Positions 9,933-23,621 are shown, numbered from the stretch's first letter. The stretch: 64,000 nt of DNA from Alteromonas mediterranea DE (GCF_000020585.3 NC_011138.3:285501-349500); one strand, 5' to 3'. The notes: a model not told the origin generated them from the sequence alone. Program-made: numbers and translations.

Positions 9933-11264
9933 ATGCAAATTGAGCAGCAGTTAGCCGACATTCAAAATGTCGTAGATGATGTACTAAAATTAGCCGTTTC
10001 AAAAGGCGCTACGCAAGCCGAAGCCAGCATGTCAAAAGTGCAAGGCATTGCCGTATCTTCACGTATGCAAGAAGTTGAAAACGTTGAGTTTACCAACGAC
10101 GGTGGCCTAGGTATTAGCGTATATGTAGGCAAGCGAAAAGGCAGTGCTTCTACTGCTGATCTAAGCAAAGCAGCGTTAACATTAGCGGTAGAAAAAGCCG
10201 TAGATATTGCACGTTACACCAGTGAAGATCCTTGTACTGGTTTGGCCGATGCTGACCTGATTGCTACTGAATTCCCAGATTTAGACCTGTATCACCCCGA
10301 AGAATTAGATACTGAAAAAGCCATTAAAACTACCATTGAGGCTGAAAAAGCAGCAATGGATTACGACTCTCGCATTACCAATTCAGATGGCGCGTCGTAT
10401 AATGCAAATTTAGGTATGCGCGTTTATGGCAATACCCATGGTATAAACGCAGGTTACCCTAGCAGCCGCTATTCTTTAAGCTGTATGGTCATTGGCGCAC
10501 AAGATGACGACATGCAGCGCGATTATGCCTACACCGTAAGCCGCAAGTCTTCACTGCTTCAATCGGCAGCCTCGGTAGGTATCGATGCCGCAAAAGCCAC
10601 GGTAGACCGCTTAGGCGCCCGTAAAATTAACACAGCAAATGTACCTGTGCTTTTACATCGGGATATCGCATCTAGTTTGTTTGGTCATTATGTAGGTGCC
10701 ATTAGTGGGGGTAGCTTGTACCGTCGTTCAAGCTTCTTACTCGATAGCTTGGGTAAACAGGTATTTCCCGAATGGTTGAATATTGAAGAGCGCCCGCTTA
10801 TTAAAGGCGGCTTAGCTAGTTCAAGCTTCGATAACGAAGGCGTGGCGTGTGCTGACATGACGATTGTCGACGCAGGGCAGTTGGCTACATACCTTTACAC
10901 CACTTATTCGTCGCGCAAACTTAATACCCGCTCCAATGGTCATGCCGGTGGTATTCACAACTGGCTAGTAGGTGATACGGGGCATAGCGACGCTGACCTT
11001 CTTAAAGAAATGGGCACAGGGCTATTTGTGACCGAGCTTATGGGGCAGGGCGTTAATGGTGTGACCGGTGACTACTCACGCGGCGCTGCGGGCTACTGGG
11101 TTGAAAATGGTATCATTCAGTACCCTGTACATGAGGTAACCATTGCCGGTAACCTTAAAGACATGTTTAAAGGCATTGTCGCGATTGGTGCTGAAAAGGA
11201 TGTACGCGGCAGCGTACAGACGGGCTCAGTGCTAATTGACCAAATGAAAATAGCGGGTAGTTAG
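9933..11264 (+). CDS. pmbA: Metalloprotease accessory subunit PmbA (TldE)
   Basis: PmbA (TldE) is the non-catalytic partner of TldD and helps form the closed proteolytic chamber. The 443-residue length is close to the E. coli protein. Family segments include GLGISVYVGKRKGSAST near the N-terminus and GVTGDYSRGAAGYWVENG near the C-terminus. As expected for PmbA there is no HExxxH zinc motif. It is divergent from yjgA with a 72-base gap that must hold both promoters. A perfect hairpin without a T run lies after it. Confidence 0.94.
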   Translation: MQIEQQLADIQNVVDDVLKLAVSKGATQAEASMSKVQGIAVSSRMQEVENVEFTNDGGLGISVYVGKRKGSASTADLSKAALTLAVEKAVDIARYTSEDPCTGLADADLIATEFPDLDLYHPEELDTEKAIKTTIEAEKAAMDYDSRITNSDGASYNANLGMRVYGNTHGINAGYPSSRYSLSCMVIGAQDDDMQRDYAYTVSRKSSLLQSAASVGIDAAKATVDRLGARKINTANVPVLLHRDIASSLFGHYVGAISGGSLYRRSSFLLDSLGKQVFPEWLNIEERPLIKGGLASSSFDNEGVACADMTIVDAGQLATYLYTTYSSRKLNTRSNGHAGGIHNWLVGDTGHSDADLLKEMGTGLFVTELMGQGVNGVTGDYSRGAAGYWVENGIIQYPVHEVTIAGNLKDMFKGIVAIGAEKDVRGSVQTGSVLIDQMKIAGS

Positions 11265-11288
11265 AACTAGCTCGTTTTTCTAAATACA

Positions 11289-11327
11289 GGTTTTATCTAT
11301 AACGCAAAGAAGGTTGTAGATAAAACC
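11289..11327. terminator. Hairpin between convergent pmbA and the AraC-type gene
   Basis: A perfect 11-bp stem (GGTTTTATCTA and TAGATAAAACC) has a 17-base loop. It lies 24 bases after the pmbA stop and 17 bases before the stop of the convergent regulator. There is no strong T tract after it, so its role as a terminator is inferred from position. Confidence 0.5.
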
Positions 11328-11343
11328 GCTGAAATATAAGCTA

Positions 11344-12198
11344 TCACGTGTTGTTACAACGAAACGCAGAAGGCGACAGCCCTGTCGACTTTTTAAAGCG
11401 TTTTGAAAACGTAAATACGTTGGCATAACCCACGTAATTGGCAATATATGAAACGGGCCACTGCGTACTTAGCAATAAACTTTTGGCGCGTAACATTCGC
11501 AAATGAATAACGTGCTGTTTCGGGCTCCGTCCAAAGGCTTGTAAACAAAGTCTGTGAAGGTGGGGCGCGGAATAGTGCGCCTTTTCGCTTAAGCTTTTCA
11601 TATCCCAATCAAACTGCAGTTGCTTGTCTACAGCAGAAAATAAGCTATTAAGCCTGTTGATTTGACGTCTTTCTTTTTCATCATTGGGGTGTGTGTGCCC
11701 TATATACACATCAATAATTCGACAAAGGTAGCTTGAAACTATCGTTGTTGCGGCCCGCCGGTTTTCACTATCGTGCTCTAAATATAACAGCTCCATAGCG
11801 TGGTGCAGGCCCTCTAATGCCGCATTATCTACAACAACTGCGCAATCTTTCTCGAATGCTTTCCAGCGCTCCGTGTCGGCTAGGTTTACCCAAATGATGT
11901 CCCACTTTGCGCTAACAATACTCACTTCAAAGCTTTGATTGGCCGGCAAGACGATAAGCTGCCCTTCGTGCAAAGCGAACTCGCCCGATGGCGTTCGAAA
12001 TTTGCCCTCCCCATTTATACTGTAAAACAAGGTGTGATTGGGCGGGGAAATACGTCCTACGGTATAATTACCTGATAAGTTAGAGCATCCAGCAAGCTCT
12101 ATTTCTATATCGCTGATCTCTGGCGCATTACTGCTATCAATAAAGCGTTCAAAGCAGCGCGGGCCAATATCTACTATGTCTCTAAAGGGAAGTTGCAT
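11344..12198 (-). CDS. AraC/XylS family transcriptional regulator
   Basis: The protein (284 residues from the ATG at 12198) has an AraC-type N-terminal cupin-like effector domain (about 40-150; SINGEGKFRTPSGEFALHEG) and a C-terminal double helix-turn-helix (about 185-280) ending with the family signature YVGYANVFTFSKRFKKSTGL. I rejected a longer reading frame that runs back into lacZ. The gene is divergent from lacZ across 104 bases, which makes lacZ or galactoside metabolism its most likely target. That is inferred from position only. Confidence 0.85.
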   Translation of the reverse strand: MQLPFRDIVDIGPRCFERFIDSSNAPEISDIEIELAGCSNLSGNYTVGRISPPNHTLFYSINGEGKFRTPSGEFALHEGQLIVLPANQSFEVSIVSAKWDIIWVNLADTERWKAFEKDCAVVVDNAALEGLHHAMELLYLEHDSENRRAATTIVSSYLCRIIDVYIGHTHPNDEKERRQINRLNSLFSAVDKQLQFDWDMKSLSEKAHYSAPHLHRLCLQAFGRSPKQHVIHLRMLRAKSLLLSTQWPVSYIANYVGYANVFTFSKRFKKSTGLSPSAFRCNNT

Positions 12199-12290
12199 AA
12201 ACGTTAAATAATAGCTTTGGATAAATAGATGAAAGATTAGAGCATAAAGTAAAAGGGAAAACTTCGCTATATTCCAACTATTGATAATAG

Positions 12291-15428
<3,138 letters not shown>

Positions 15429-15524
15429 TGCACGTTTAGGAAGCGTAATGAGCCTGTTGAGCGGTATTACTCAACAGGTAATGAAGTTGAGCTCAATTTA
15501 GCCATTGACGAAATGCATACCCAC

Positions 15525-15558
15525 AAAAAAGCCGCTACATTGTTGTAGCGGCTTTTTT
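15525..15558. terminator. Bidirectional intrinsic terminator between lacZ and arcA
   Basis: A perfect 9-bp GC-rich stem (GCCGCTACA/TGTAGCGGC) with a 4-base loop is flanked by A6 and T6. It can serve the convergent genes lacZ and arcA. Confidence 0.93.
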
Positions 15559-15609
15559 AATTCTTGAACCGGCTCTCAAAGAGGGCTAGCGCCTTTTAAT
15601 ATGTGATGG

Positions 15610-16317
15610 TTAACCATCAACCTGACCGCAGAAGCGGTAGCCTTCACCGTGAATGGTTACGATCAACTCTTCATCTGTCGGGTCTGATTCGAAGTGTTTA
15701 CGAATACGGCGAATGGTTACGTCTACCGTACGGTCGTTAGGACGAAGCTCACGACCTGTCATTTCCATGATGAGCTGTTCACGAGTAAGGATTTTACCTG
15801 GATTGCTAAGGAACAGGTGTAGTGCGCGGAATTCACTACGCGGTAAGCGGAACTCTTTACCGTTAGGTGAAATCAAAGAACGGCTGTCACCATCAAGCGT
15901 CCAACCGTTAAAGTTTACACGGCTTGGTAAATCGTCGTCTTCTGAAGAGTTGGTTGTGCGAGACAGTAAGTTGCGCGCGCGAATAGTTAATTCACGTGGG
16001 TTGAACGGCTTTGTCAGGTAATCGTCTGCGCCGATTTCAAGACCTAAGATACGGTCAACATCGTTATCTCTGCCCGTTAGGAAGATAAGGCCAACATTTT
16101 TACGGTCGCGAACTTCACGCGCTAGAATCAAGCCGTTCTTTCCAGGTAGGTTAATATCCATGATAACCAAATTGATAGCGTGATTCTCGAAGAAATCATG
16201 CATTTGATCGCCGTTTTCGGCTTCAAATACATTATACCCTTCCGCTTCAAACAAACTCTTAAGCGTGGTACGGGTTACCACTTCATCTTCAACAATTAAC
16301 ACATTTGGCGTCTGCAT
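15610..16317 (-). CDS. arcA: Aerobic respiration control response regulator ArcA
   Basis: This OmpR/PhoB-class response regulator of 235 residues carries the phospho-acceptor at D54 ([12 protein letters not shown]), the conserved K in [10 protein letters not shown], and a C-terminal winged helix (about residues 130-230, [15 protein letters not shown]). The sequence reads very close to E. coli ArcA throughout. ArcA represses aerobic respiratory genes when oxygen is short. The kinase gene next to it is not ArcB: it lacks the receiver and HPt domains. Confidence 0.95.
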   Translation of the reverse strand: MQTPNVLIVEDEVVTRTTLKSLFEAEGYNVFEAENGDQMHDFFENHAINLVIMDINLPGKNGLILAREVRDRKNVGLIFLTGRDNDVDRILGLEIGADDYLTKPFNPRELTIRARNLLSRTTNSSEDDDLPSRVNFNGWTLDGDSRSLISPNGKEFRLPRSEFRALHLFLSNPGKILTREQLIMEMTGRELRPNDRTVDVTIRRIRKHFESDPTDEELIVTIHGEGYRFCGQVDG

Positions 16318-16471
16318 GGTGTTCTACACTCTTTCTAAAATACGATTTAAGCAACTAACTGGTTAAAGTTTAATATTCATGCACTTGATTGCAAGCAACT
16401 TGTGAATATTCTTACTGTTTAGGTATTGGGGTTAGCCAATAAAAATCAAGAAAAGTTCATACTTTATACAA

Positions 16472-18154
16472 CTATTCTGAGGTTTTCGCATTAACAACGG
16501 GGAATATTATTACAAATTCCACGCCATCACCTTCTTCGCCGGTAATTGATATTGAACCGTTGAGGGCTTGCGTTACCAAGTTGTATACCAAGTGCATCCC
16601 CAATCCCGAACCACCTTGCCCACGCTTTGTTGTCACGAAGGGGTCGAATATTCGCTTGCGAATTTCAGGGGGAATGCCTTTACCATTATCGGTATAAACA
16701 AGCTTGAGCTTATTGTTACTCACCAACTCGACACGAATATCAATCGTGCCTTTTTCCATAGATTCAAACCCATGAATAACTGAATTCATAATCAGGTTAA
16801 TCAAGATTTGGTTTATTGGGCCAGCCTTCGTTTCAACGCTAAGGGTAGGGTCGCAATTTACGTTGATGTTGTGTTTTAATTTTTTGAGTCGAGGCTGCAA
16901 TGACAGTAGTATCTCATTAACTAGCTGTACAACGCAAAAACTTCGGCTAGTTTCTGACGTTTGATCGACTGCAACTTGCTTAAAACTGCTAATAAGCTCG
17001 GCAGCTCTGTTCAAATTGCGATAAATGATGTTTAAGTTTTCATTACTCTCATCTAAAAAACGCTTCATTGCGCTCGCTTTTAGCGTTTTATTTTCAAAAT
17101 CTTTTTGAATAACGGCTAATCTGTCTAACATCATGGTCGACGCAGTGACGCCTAAACCGATGGGGGTGTTTACCTCATGAGCGACCCCCGCCACCATATC
17201 ACCAAGTGACGCCATTTTTTCATTTTGTACAATTTGGCGCTGGAACTGGTGAAGCTTTTCTAGCGTTTGGATTAACTCTTGATTAGCGTCCTTTAAGGCA
17301 GTGGTACGATGGCTAACCATATCTTCAAGGCTAGCATTAAGCTTGCGATGCTGTTCTTCGGCTTCCCGTTGCTTTTGCATATACTCCTGCATGCGATACA
17401 GCATGACATTAACGGCGTCAGCAAGAATATCTAGTTCTTTGATTGTCGAGCCGCTGGCTCGCGCGGAATAATCTCGTTGCCGAGAAGTACGCTGTAAGAA
17501 ATTCGCTATATTTTCCACAGGCCCGGTAACAATGCGCTGCATTCGCACCGCCGAATAAAAACTAATGGCCAATAGCGCGAGTGCTACCGCCAAATTAAGC
17601 CAAATAGACTTTCCAACAAGCTGATTAAAGTTGTCAGACGATACCCTTAAATAAACCCAGCCTAATGAGATGTTGGTTTCTGTGTCGAACACCTTGGTGC
17701 TTAGCTCTAGGTACTTACCGTTATCAGCCAGTTGAGGCGCCATAAAAAGTGCTGACAACTGGTTTTCTTTGCCACCCAGTAATAACTGGCCTTCTTTATT
17801 ATATGAAGCAAAAATTTGAGGCGCTAACGACTTGTTTTGCGCCTTATAAACATGAGCGTTTAGCACGTGTTCGGCCGCAGTAAGGTTGCTTAAGGCTGCT
17901 TCAATACGTTCCGGTGTCTCGTCGTAAAGGTATGTCGCTGCGCTTCTGGCGACAAGTTTCGCAAGCATGAGCGCATTAGATTCAAGTTCGTGACGGTAGG
18001 TTTTAATTTGTGTGTAAACGGCAAGGCTAGACAGCACCGCAAGGGAGAAAGTGGTAATTGACATTACCACCCAAAGAAAAAGGCTTTTTATCGAAAGCTT
18101 GACGGCTTTATCTGTCATATCCGTTTTGGCGTTAGGTCCATCCGCGTCGTCCAT
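16472..18154 (-). CDS. Membrane sensor histidine kinase
   Basis: Domains in order: a membrane helix near 26-48, a periplasmic sensor region of about 135 residues, a second helix near 184-203, a HAMP segment (206-260), a coiled coil (260-315), and the H-box with H326 in VAGVAHEVNTPIG. The ATPase domain follows, with NLIMNSVIHG, DNGKGIPPE and GGSGLGMHLV. There is no PAS, receiver or HPt domain. The His box and ATPase layout resemble the HATPase family that often acts with distant regulators. It is transcribed like arcA with a 154-base gap, so pairing with ArcA is possible but unproven. Confidence 0.85.
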   Translation of the reverse strand: MDDADGPNAKTDMTDKAVKLSIKSLFLWVVMSITTFSLAVLSSLAVYTQIKTYRHELESNALMLAKLVARSAATYLYDETPERIEAALSNLTAAEHVLNAHVYKAQNKSLAPQIFASYNKEGQLLLGGKENQLSALFMAPQLADNGKYLELSTKVFDTETNISLGWVYLRVSSDNFNQLVGKSIWLNLAVALALLAISFYSAVRMQRIVTGPVENIANFLQRTSRQRDYSARASGSTIKELDILADAVNVMLYRMQEYMQKQREAEEQHRKLNASLEDMVSHRTTALKDANQELIQTLEKLHQFQRQIVQNEKMASLGDMVAGVAHEVNTPIGLGVTASTMMLDRLAVIQKDFENKTLKASAMKRFLDESNENLNIIYRNLNRAAELISSFKQVAVDQTSETSRSFCVVQLVNEILLSLQPRLKKLKHNINVNCDPTLSVETKAGPINQILINLIMNSVIHGFESMEKGTIDIRVELVSNNKLKLVYTDNGKGIPPEIRKRIFDPFVTTKRGQGGSGLGMHLVYNLVTQALNGSISITGEEGDGVEFVIIFPVVNAKTSE

Positions 18155-18226
18155 ACATCAATAGTGGCGCAAAATTGTGCAAAAAGAAAGAAGCCCATAA
18201 ACAATAATTAATATAGGCTGAGACCG

Positions 18227-19651
18227 CTAGTGCTGTGTTGATGCATAGAGTTGCTGATAGTCTTTTGCGGCGGCTTCCCAAGTAAACCGTGTGCGCATTC
18301 CCCGTTGCTGCATTTCTCTGAATTTCCCTGCATCTTCATAAAATGCCAGCAAAGCACGGCGAATGCAGGATAGCAGGGCATGTGGTGTAGGGTCGTCAAA
18401 CACAAAGCCGGTGCCATTGTCGCTGTTACTGTAGTCAATAACCGTGTCTTTTAGGCCACCCACAGAACGAACGATAGGTATTGTACCGTACGCTAAGCTG
18501 TACATTTGATTAAGCCCACAAGGTTCAAATTGAGAAGGCATAAGGAAGAAGTCTGCACCCGCTTCAACTAAATGTGCATGCTCTGAACTAAAGCCGTTAA
18601 TAAATGCAAATTGGTCGGGGTGTTGCTGTGCAAATTCCCCAAGATCCATACACACTTTTGGGTCGCCCGTCCCCACAATGACCATTTGAATATTGTGTTT
18701 AATTAAATCATCCAATATAGGTAGGATATAGGCAAAGCCCTTTTGTTCTGTCAGGCGGCAAACCATACCTAATAGCGGTACTGCCGCTTTTGGCGGTAAA
18801 CCACACTTTTCCTGCAATACCCGTTTACACGATGTCTTAGGGTGGAGGTTATCGACACTGTAGTTCTCAGGTAAGAATGTGTCAGTCTCTGGGTTCCACT
18901 GGGTGTAATCACACCCGTTAAGAATACCGCTTAAATCAGCTTGGCGATTAACTAGGCGCTCGTGAAGGCCGTGGCTGCCTAAGTCGGTGAGTAACTCTCT
19001 GGCATAGTTAGGGCTAACGGTGGTCACCTTACTGGCAAATTCAATACCGCTTTGCAGCATGTTGATATAGCCACCGTGTACTTGCGCTAAAATATGAGGG
19101 TGGTGGCGAAGGAAAGGGATAGTTTCCAGCTTATGAACCCCTTGGAATGCGGCATTGTGAATGGTGAAGACGGTTTTAGTCTCTTTAAAGAAACCAGATT
19201 GTTCATAGGTGAGCAAAAATGGCAGCATCGCGGTGTGCCAGTCGTGACAGTGAATCACATCTGCTCGTGTATCAATGGCTTTTAACGTTTGAAGTACAGC
19301 GCCGCTGAAGAAACTAAAGCGTTCACCATTGTCTTCATACCCCTCAAAGGCATTGGCATAAAGCCCCTCGCGCATAAAATGAACAGGCGAGTCGATAAAA
19401 TAAACAGGGATGCCGTGCCATAGCATATGGCGGATATCAAAGTGGTAAACTTGGCCTTCGGTAAATAAGGTTTGCTGTTCAGTTACCGTAGGTAAGTTGA
19501 GCTGGTCAGCAAGTACTTGATAATAGGGCATGACAATAGTGACGTCGTCACCAAGCGCGTTAAGCGCTAGTGGGAGCGCCTTTCCAACATCTGCCAGACC
19601 GCCGGTTTTTACCAATTCTTCAACTTCTGAAATAGCAAATACAATGTTCAC
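18227..19651 (-). CDS. glgA: Glycogen synthase (ADP-glucose type, GT5)
   Basis: GlgA transfers glucose from ADP-glucose to growing alpha-1,4-glucan. The family KTGGLADV substrate loop is at the N-terminus, and the C-terminal donor-binding motif EPCGLNQMYSLAYGTIPIVR is present. I chose the GTG at 19651, preceded by GGAG, because it puts NIVFAISEVEELVKTGGLAD at the start and gives 474 residues, near the E. coli 477. A longer frame upstream has no family similarity. No glgB, glgC or glgP is nearby. Confidence 0.92.
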   Translation of the reverse strand: MNIVFAISEVEELVKTGGLADVGKALPLALNALGDDVTIVMPYYQVLADQLNLPTVTEQQTLFTEGQVYHFDIRHMLWHGIPVYFIDSPVHFMREGLYANAFEGYEDNGERFSFFSGAVLQTLKAIDTRADVIHCHDWHTAMLPFLLTYEQSGFFKETKTVFTIHNAAFQGVHKLETIPFLRHHPHILAQVHGGYINMLQSGIEFASKVTTVSPNYARELLTDLGSHGLHERLVNRQADLSGILNGCDYTQWNPETDTFLPENYSVDNLHPKTSCKRVLQEKCGLPPKAAVPLLGMVCRLTEQKGFAYILPILDDLIKHNIQMVIVGTGDPKVCMDLGEFAQQHPDQFAFINGFSSEHAHLVEAGADFFLMPSQFEPCGLNQMYSLAYGTIPIVRSVGGLKDTVIDYSNSDNGTGFVFDDPTPHALLSCIRRALLAFYEDAGKFREMQQRGMRTRFTWEAAAKDYQQLYASTQH

Positions 19652-19744
19652 AGGTGATCTCCAGAGCGAAAAGTGCTTCATGCTTTTTATGCGTATAAGC
19701 CGAGCACTTGTCATACAACTAATAAGTACGGAAAAAGCGCTAAG

Positions 19745-19771
19745 GGCCATTGTGTGGTAAATACAATGGCC
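19745..19771. terminator. Inverted repeat between rsmC and glgA
   Basis: A perfect 9-bp inverted repeat (GGCCATTGT/ACAATGGCC) with a 9-base loop lies between the rsmC stop and the glgA start, both genes on the minus strand. On the minus strand it is followed by a short T run (CTTTTTC). It could be the rsmC terminator or an operator of glgA. Confidence 0.45.
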
Positions 19772-19821
19772 GCACGCAACAGGTAGAAAACTAACCTAGC
19801 ACAAGCTTAATGCTTTTTTAA

Positions 19822-20904
19822 TTACAAAGTCGCTTGGTAAACGGAAAATTGAGACGTTTGTGCTGTGGTGTATACCGTTTGAAAATGCTCAGATAATAAG
19901 CCAGGGTAAGGCAAAAAGCGGTTGGCGACCATTTGCATGGTACCCCCACGGGTTAAACGTGCTTTCGCATCTGAAATGAAACGTTTAGTCACCGTGTAGT
20001 CAGTTTTAATACCCGTGTGAAATGGAGGGTTGGTAACGATGTGCTGTACCTTGTTAGTCATGCCGTGCAGTCCATCGGCAGCATACAAGGTCGCTGCCAG
20101 CTGGTTTTCCGCCAAAGTCAGTGCGCTACAGTAAATAGCAAGGGCGCTGACATCGGTCAAATGCAGCTTCAAGTGTGGGTATTTAAGCATGATATAGCTC
20201 GCTATAACCCCGGCACCGCAGGCAAAGTCGAGTACGTCGCCGCTGAGCGACGTAGAGAGCTTTTCTAATAAAAGCTCCGTACCTGCATCTAGTTCTTTAT
20301 AACTGAATACACCCGGCATAGAAGCCACTTTCCAAGACGTACCTTCAACGGCATACGTATTGGTATCAATCCATGCTTCGGCTTCAAAGGCAAGATGAGG
20401 CGCTTCAACAATAACGGTAATCAGGCTGCAATGGCGCGCAGAATCTACCTTTTGCGTTGCGCCATATTGCTGCATTAATTTGGCGGCGCTTTTAATGCCG
20501 CCTTTGTTTTCACCAACAACGTGAATACGGCCATTTTGACCAACCATGCTGGCGGCCATTCTTAACAGCATCTGAAAATGGGTTTTTGCTTTAGGTAAAG
20601 AAATCATCACATCAGTGTGTGACTTTTCTAGCGCCACAAATGGCGTAAATATATGGGTGTGGTTGCCTACCTTTTGGGAAACCTCGAAACCTTTACTGGT
20701 AATATCTCTACTATCGAAGGACGCTGAAGGTATTACCCTTACACACTCAGCAAAAATATCAAAATACTGGTGAATAACCGTAACTTCCTGAGATTTTAAG
20801 CCGTCTAGAAAATAGGCATCAGACGGGTTAATAAAAGCCCATTGTCCTTCGTCGAATAGCGCAATATTACGCTCTAGTAATTGGCTTTGAGGAGATAGAA
20901 TCAT
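19822..20904 (-). CDS. rsmC: 16S rRNA (guanine1207-N2)-methyltransferase RsmC
   Basis: A 360-residue protein with the two-domain plan of RsmC: a degenerate N-terminal methyltransferase domain and an active C-terminal one. The SAM-binding motif DFACGAGVIASYI and the catalytic NPPF motif (HIVTNPPFHTGIKTDY) are both visible in the C-terminal half. RsmC methylates G1207 of 16S rRNA in the 30S subunit. Its start overlaps the trmB stop by one base, so the two modification genes form a pair. Confidence 0.9.
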   Translation of the reverse strand: MILSPQSQLLERNIALFDEGQWAFINPSDAYFLDGLKSQEVTVIHQYFDIFAECVRVIPSASFDSRDITSKGFEVSQKVGNHTHIFTPFVALEKSHTDVMISLPKAKTHFQMLLRMAASMVGQNGRIHVVGENKGGIKSAAKLMQQYGATQKVDSARHCSLITVIVEAPHLAFEAEAWIDTNTYAVEGTSWKVASMPGVFSYKELDAGTELLLEKLSTSLSGDVLDFACGAGVIASYIMLKYPHLKLHLTDVSALAIYCSALTLAENQLAATLYAADGLHGMTNKVQHIVTNPPFHTGIKTDYTVTKRFISDAKARLTRGGTMQMVANRFLPYPGLLSEHFQTVYTTAQTSQFSVYQATL

Positions 20905-21668
20905 TATTTAGTACGCTCGTAAATCAAATCCCATACGCCATGGCCAAGTTTTTGACCACGAGTTTCAAACTTGGTGATAGGGCGGTAGTCTGGGCGAGGT
21001 ACATAGTCACTATCGGTCGCTGTATTGGTGTAGCCTTCAGCATTATTCATTACCTCGGCCATATGCTCAGCATATTGTTCCCAGTCTGTTGCCATGTGGA
21101 AACAACCGCCTACAGCGAGTTTCGTGCGTACTAATTCAACGAATTCAGGCTGTACAATACGGCGCTTATGATGGCGCTTTTTGTGCCATGGATCGGGGAA
21201 AAATAACTGCAGGCGAGACAGAGAGCCGTCAGGGATCATATTTTTAAGTACTTCAACCGCGTCATGCTCCATCACACGTAAGTTCTCAACGCCTTGTTCG
21301 CTTGCATCAGCTAAGCACGCACCAACGCCCGGTCTATGTACTTCAATGCCGATAAAGTCTTTTTCTGGGGCGTTCGCGGCCATTTCAACCAACGATTTAC
21401 CCATGCCAAAGCCAATTTCAACCACTACAGGTGCGCTGCGACCAAACACATCTGGCAAGGACAGAGTAGACTCTGAATAGTCGATGCCTTTTGTCGGCCA
21501 ATAGTCTGCCAACGCTTTCTCTTGTGCTTTGGTAAGCCTACCTTCGCGTTTCACGAAGCTTTTCACTTTGCTTACGTATACTCCAGCGGCTTCTGCTTCC
21601 GCCTGACTTTTGAATTGCCTCATTTGCAATGCCTTTCTAACCCAATTTTCTGGTGGCGCATTATCCAC
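20904..21668 (-). CDS. trmB: tRNA (guanine46-N7)-methyltransferase TrmB
   Basis: TrmB makes m7G46 in tRNA. The SAM-binding [14 protein letters not shown], the family block [20 protein letters not shown] and the C-terminal [12 protein letters not shown] are clear. The frame starts with GTG at 21668 and gives 254 residues; an internal ATG 15 codons later would give a length nearer the E. coli 239, so the exact start is uncertain. It is just upstream of rsmC in the same direction. Confidence 0.94.
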   Translation of the reverse strand: MDNAPPENWVRKALQMRQFKSQAEAEAAGVYVSKVKSFVKREGRLTKAQEKALADYWPTKGIDYSESTLSLPDVFGRSAPVVVEIGFGMGKSLVEMAANAPEKDFIGIEVHRPGVGACLADASEQGVENLRVMEHDAVEVLKNMIPDGSLSRLQLFFPDPWHKKRHHKRRIVQPEFVELVRTKLAVGGCFHMATDWEQYAEHMAEVMNNAEGYTNTATDSDYVPRPDYRPITKFETRGQKLGHGVWDLIYERTK

Positions 21669-21714
21669 TTACCCGCAGGTTATGCAACGCTATCGTGGTA
21701 AAAATGCTGTATTT

Positions 21715-22419
21715 TTATACGCCAATTTGTTTTGCAATAATAGACGCTACCGCATCGGTTTGCTCTAACACCATCATATGACCGGCATTTTCTATGACTT
21801 GAAAGTTTGCCTTAGGCAGTTGCGCTTTAAGTTGCGCTATTGCTGCGGCAGGTGCAATCGCGTCCTGTTGAGCAGCAATAAGTGTTGTCGGCGCGTTGAT
21901 CTTAGCCAGCGCTTTAACGGTACTTTCTCGGGGCGTAGTCGCAAGGGTGTGATTAAGTAAGGTCGTTTTACCTAGATCTTGGGCCATCGATTTTACAACA
22001 CCAGCAACCTTGTCATCGTTAAGGCGTGAAGGGTGAATAAAACGGGATAAATAGGCATCGTTATCGGGTTTGAAATTCCCTTGCTTAAGCATGGAAGTAA
22101 GCTGTTTTCGCTTGGCGATTTCCTCTTTTGACAAGCCTTCAGGGTTATAGCCAATCAGGGTTACCGATGCGATATTATGTGGGTTGCGCTGTGCCACCAG
22201 CGAGGCAATAAACCCGCCCATGGAGTAGCCCACTAGATGCACTTTTTCGTTATCTAGAATACGGTCTTCGCTTAATGCCAGCATCTCTTCTTGTGACGAC
22301 GCCCATTGAAGGGGCACGTAGCGGCGTTGCGCTATATTTAACTGTCGCCATAGCGATAAAAAAATACGTTCATCGCAAAGTGTACCGGGAAAAAACAAAA
22401 CAGGGTGCTGCACAGACAC
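21715..22419 (-). CDS. Alpha/beta hydrolase
   Basis: This is a 234-residue alpha/beta-hydrolase fold protein with the nucleophile elbow GYSMGG (Ser near residue 67), an early oxyanion HPVLFFPGTLCD segment and a C-terminal His in ENAGHMM. Those three elements support a catalytic Ser-Asp-His enzyme, but the substrate cannot be told from sequence. It starts with GTG at 22419. It is the last minus-strand gene before the divergent mutY and lies 46 bases before trmB. Confidence 0.8.
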   Translation of the reverse strand: MSVQHPVLFFPGTLCDERIFLSLWRQLNIAQRRYVPLQWASSQEEMLALSEDRILDNEKVHLVGYSMGGFIASLVAQRNPHNIASVTLIGYNPEGLSKEEIAKRKQLTSMLKQGNFKPDNDAYLSRFIHPSRLNDDKVAGVVKSMAQDLGKTTLLNHTLATTPRESTVKALAKINAPTTLIAAQQDAIAPAAAIAQLKAQLPKANFQVIENAGHMMVLEQTDAVASIIAKQIGV

Positions 22420-22553
22420 GTGTGCTCCTTAACAATAAAATGGCTAGTTACATGCTACCATAGCGCGCTTTTTTATGAACGGTTGTACGCACAAAACAAA
22501 TGTACGTCGTTACACAACGGGCAGACGATATCCACTACCAAACATAGACGATT

Positions 22554-23621
22554 ATGACAGAACAACAATACACAGGCAGCTTTGCAGAACGAGTGCTTGC
22601 ATGGTTTGACAAACACGGGCGAAAGCATCTGCCTTGGCAGCAAGAGGTCACGCCGTACAAGGTATGGGTGTCGGAAATTATGCTCCAGCAAACCCAGGTC
22701 ACCACGGTAATTCCTTACTTTGAACGTTTTATGGCGTCATTCCCCACCGTACATGACTTAGCGAAAGCATCCCAAGACGATGTGCTTCACCATTGGACAG
22801 GCCTTGGCTACTACGCACGAGCAAGAAACTTGCACAAAGCAGCGAATAGGTTGGTGGATGAATACAACGGTGAGTTCCCCTTTAGCCTAGAAGAAGTCAT
22901 AGACTTACCAGGGATAGGGCGCTCAACCGCAGGGGCCATATTGTCGCTATCTCGCAATATGCGCTTTGCTATTTTAGATGGCAATGTGAAGCGTGTGCTG
23001 GCGCGTTACTATGCGATAAGCGGGTGGCCGGGGCAGAAAAAAGTGGAAAACCAACTTTGGGAGGTGGCCGAGAAAAACACGCCTACCAACCCAGAAGGTG
23101 GACGTTGCGCCAACTACACCCAAGTGATGATGGATTTGGGCGCGATAATCTGTACGCGAAGCAAGCCCAAGTGTGATGAGTGCCCGCTTCAAGCCGACTG
23201 CATTGCCTACGCTCAAGGCGCACAAACCGACTACCCGGGTAAAAAACCTAAAAAGGCATTGCCAGAGAAAGCGACCTTTATGATGGTAGCGCAGTTTAAT
23301 AGCCAAGTGTACTTAGAACAGCGCCCATCAACGGGGCTATGGGGCGGTTTATACGGGTTTATCGAAGTGTCTTCAATAGAAGAAGGTATTGAGCAGTTTA
23401 AAAAACGAGGCGTAAATGTTGAAGAAACTAAAACACTTGAAACGTTTCGCCATACCTTCAGTCACTTTCATTTAGATATCACCCCGGTAGTGGCCGTGGT
23501 AAACTCTCCACCAACAAAACGCGTAGCCGATACGGCATTTCGTTGGTTTTCGTTGGGTGAGCCTATTGAAGTGGGTTTAGCAGCGCCGACTACCAAAATT
23601 ATTAAGCAGTTAATAGGCTAA
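22554..23621 (+). CDS. mutY: A/G-specific adenine glycosylase MutY
   Basis: MutY removes adenine mispaired with 8-oxoguanine. The helix-hairpin-helix GxG and catalytic Asp region ([15 protein letters not shown], then [15 protein letters not shown]) and the iron-sulfur cluster cysteines (C-x6-C-x2-C-x5-C in [17 protein letters not shown]) are present. A C-terminal NUDIX-like 8-oxoG recognition domain follows (about 230-350). The length of 355 is typical. It is followed by yggX, as in E. coli. Confidence 0.96.
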   Translation: MTEQQYTGSFAERVLAWFDKHGRKHLPWQQEVTPYKVWVSEIMLQQTQVTTVIPYFERFMASFPTVHDLAKASQDDVLHHWTGLGYYARARNLHKAANRLVDEYNGEFPFSLEEVIDLPGIGRSTAGAILSLSRNMRFAILDGNVKRVLARYYAISGWPGQKKVENQLWEVAEKNTPTNPEGGRCANYTQVMMDLGAIICTRSKPKCDECPLQADCIAYAQGAQTDYPGKKPKKALPEKATFMMVAQFNSQVYLEQRPSTGLWGGLYGFIEVSSIEEGIEQFKKRGVNVEETKTLETFRHTFSHFHLDITPVVAVVNSPPTKRVADTAFRWFSLGEPIEVGLAAPTTKIIKQLIG

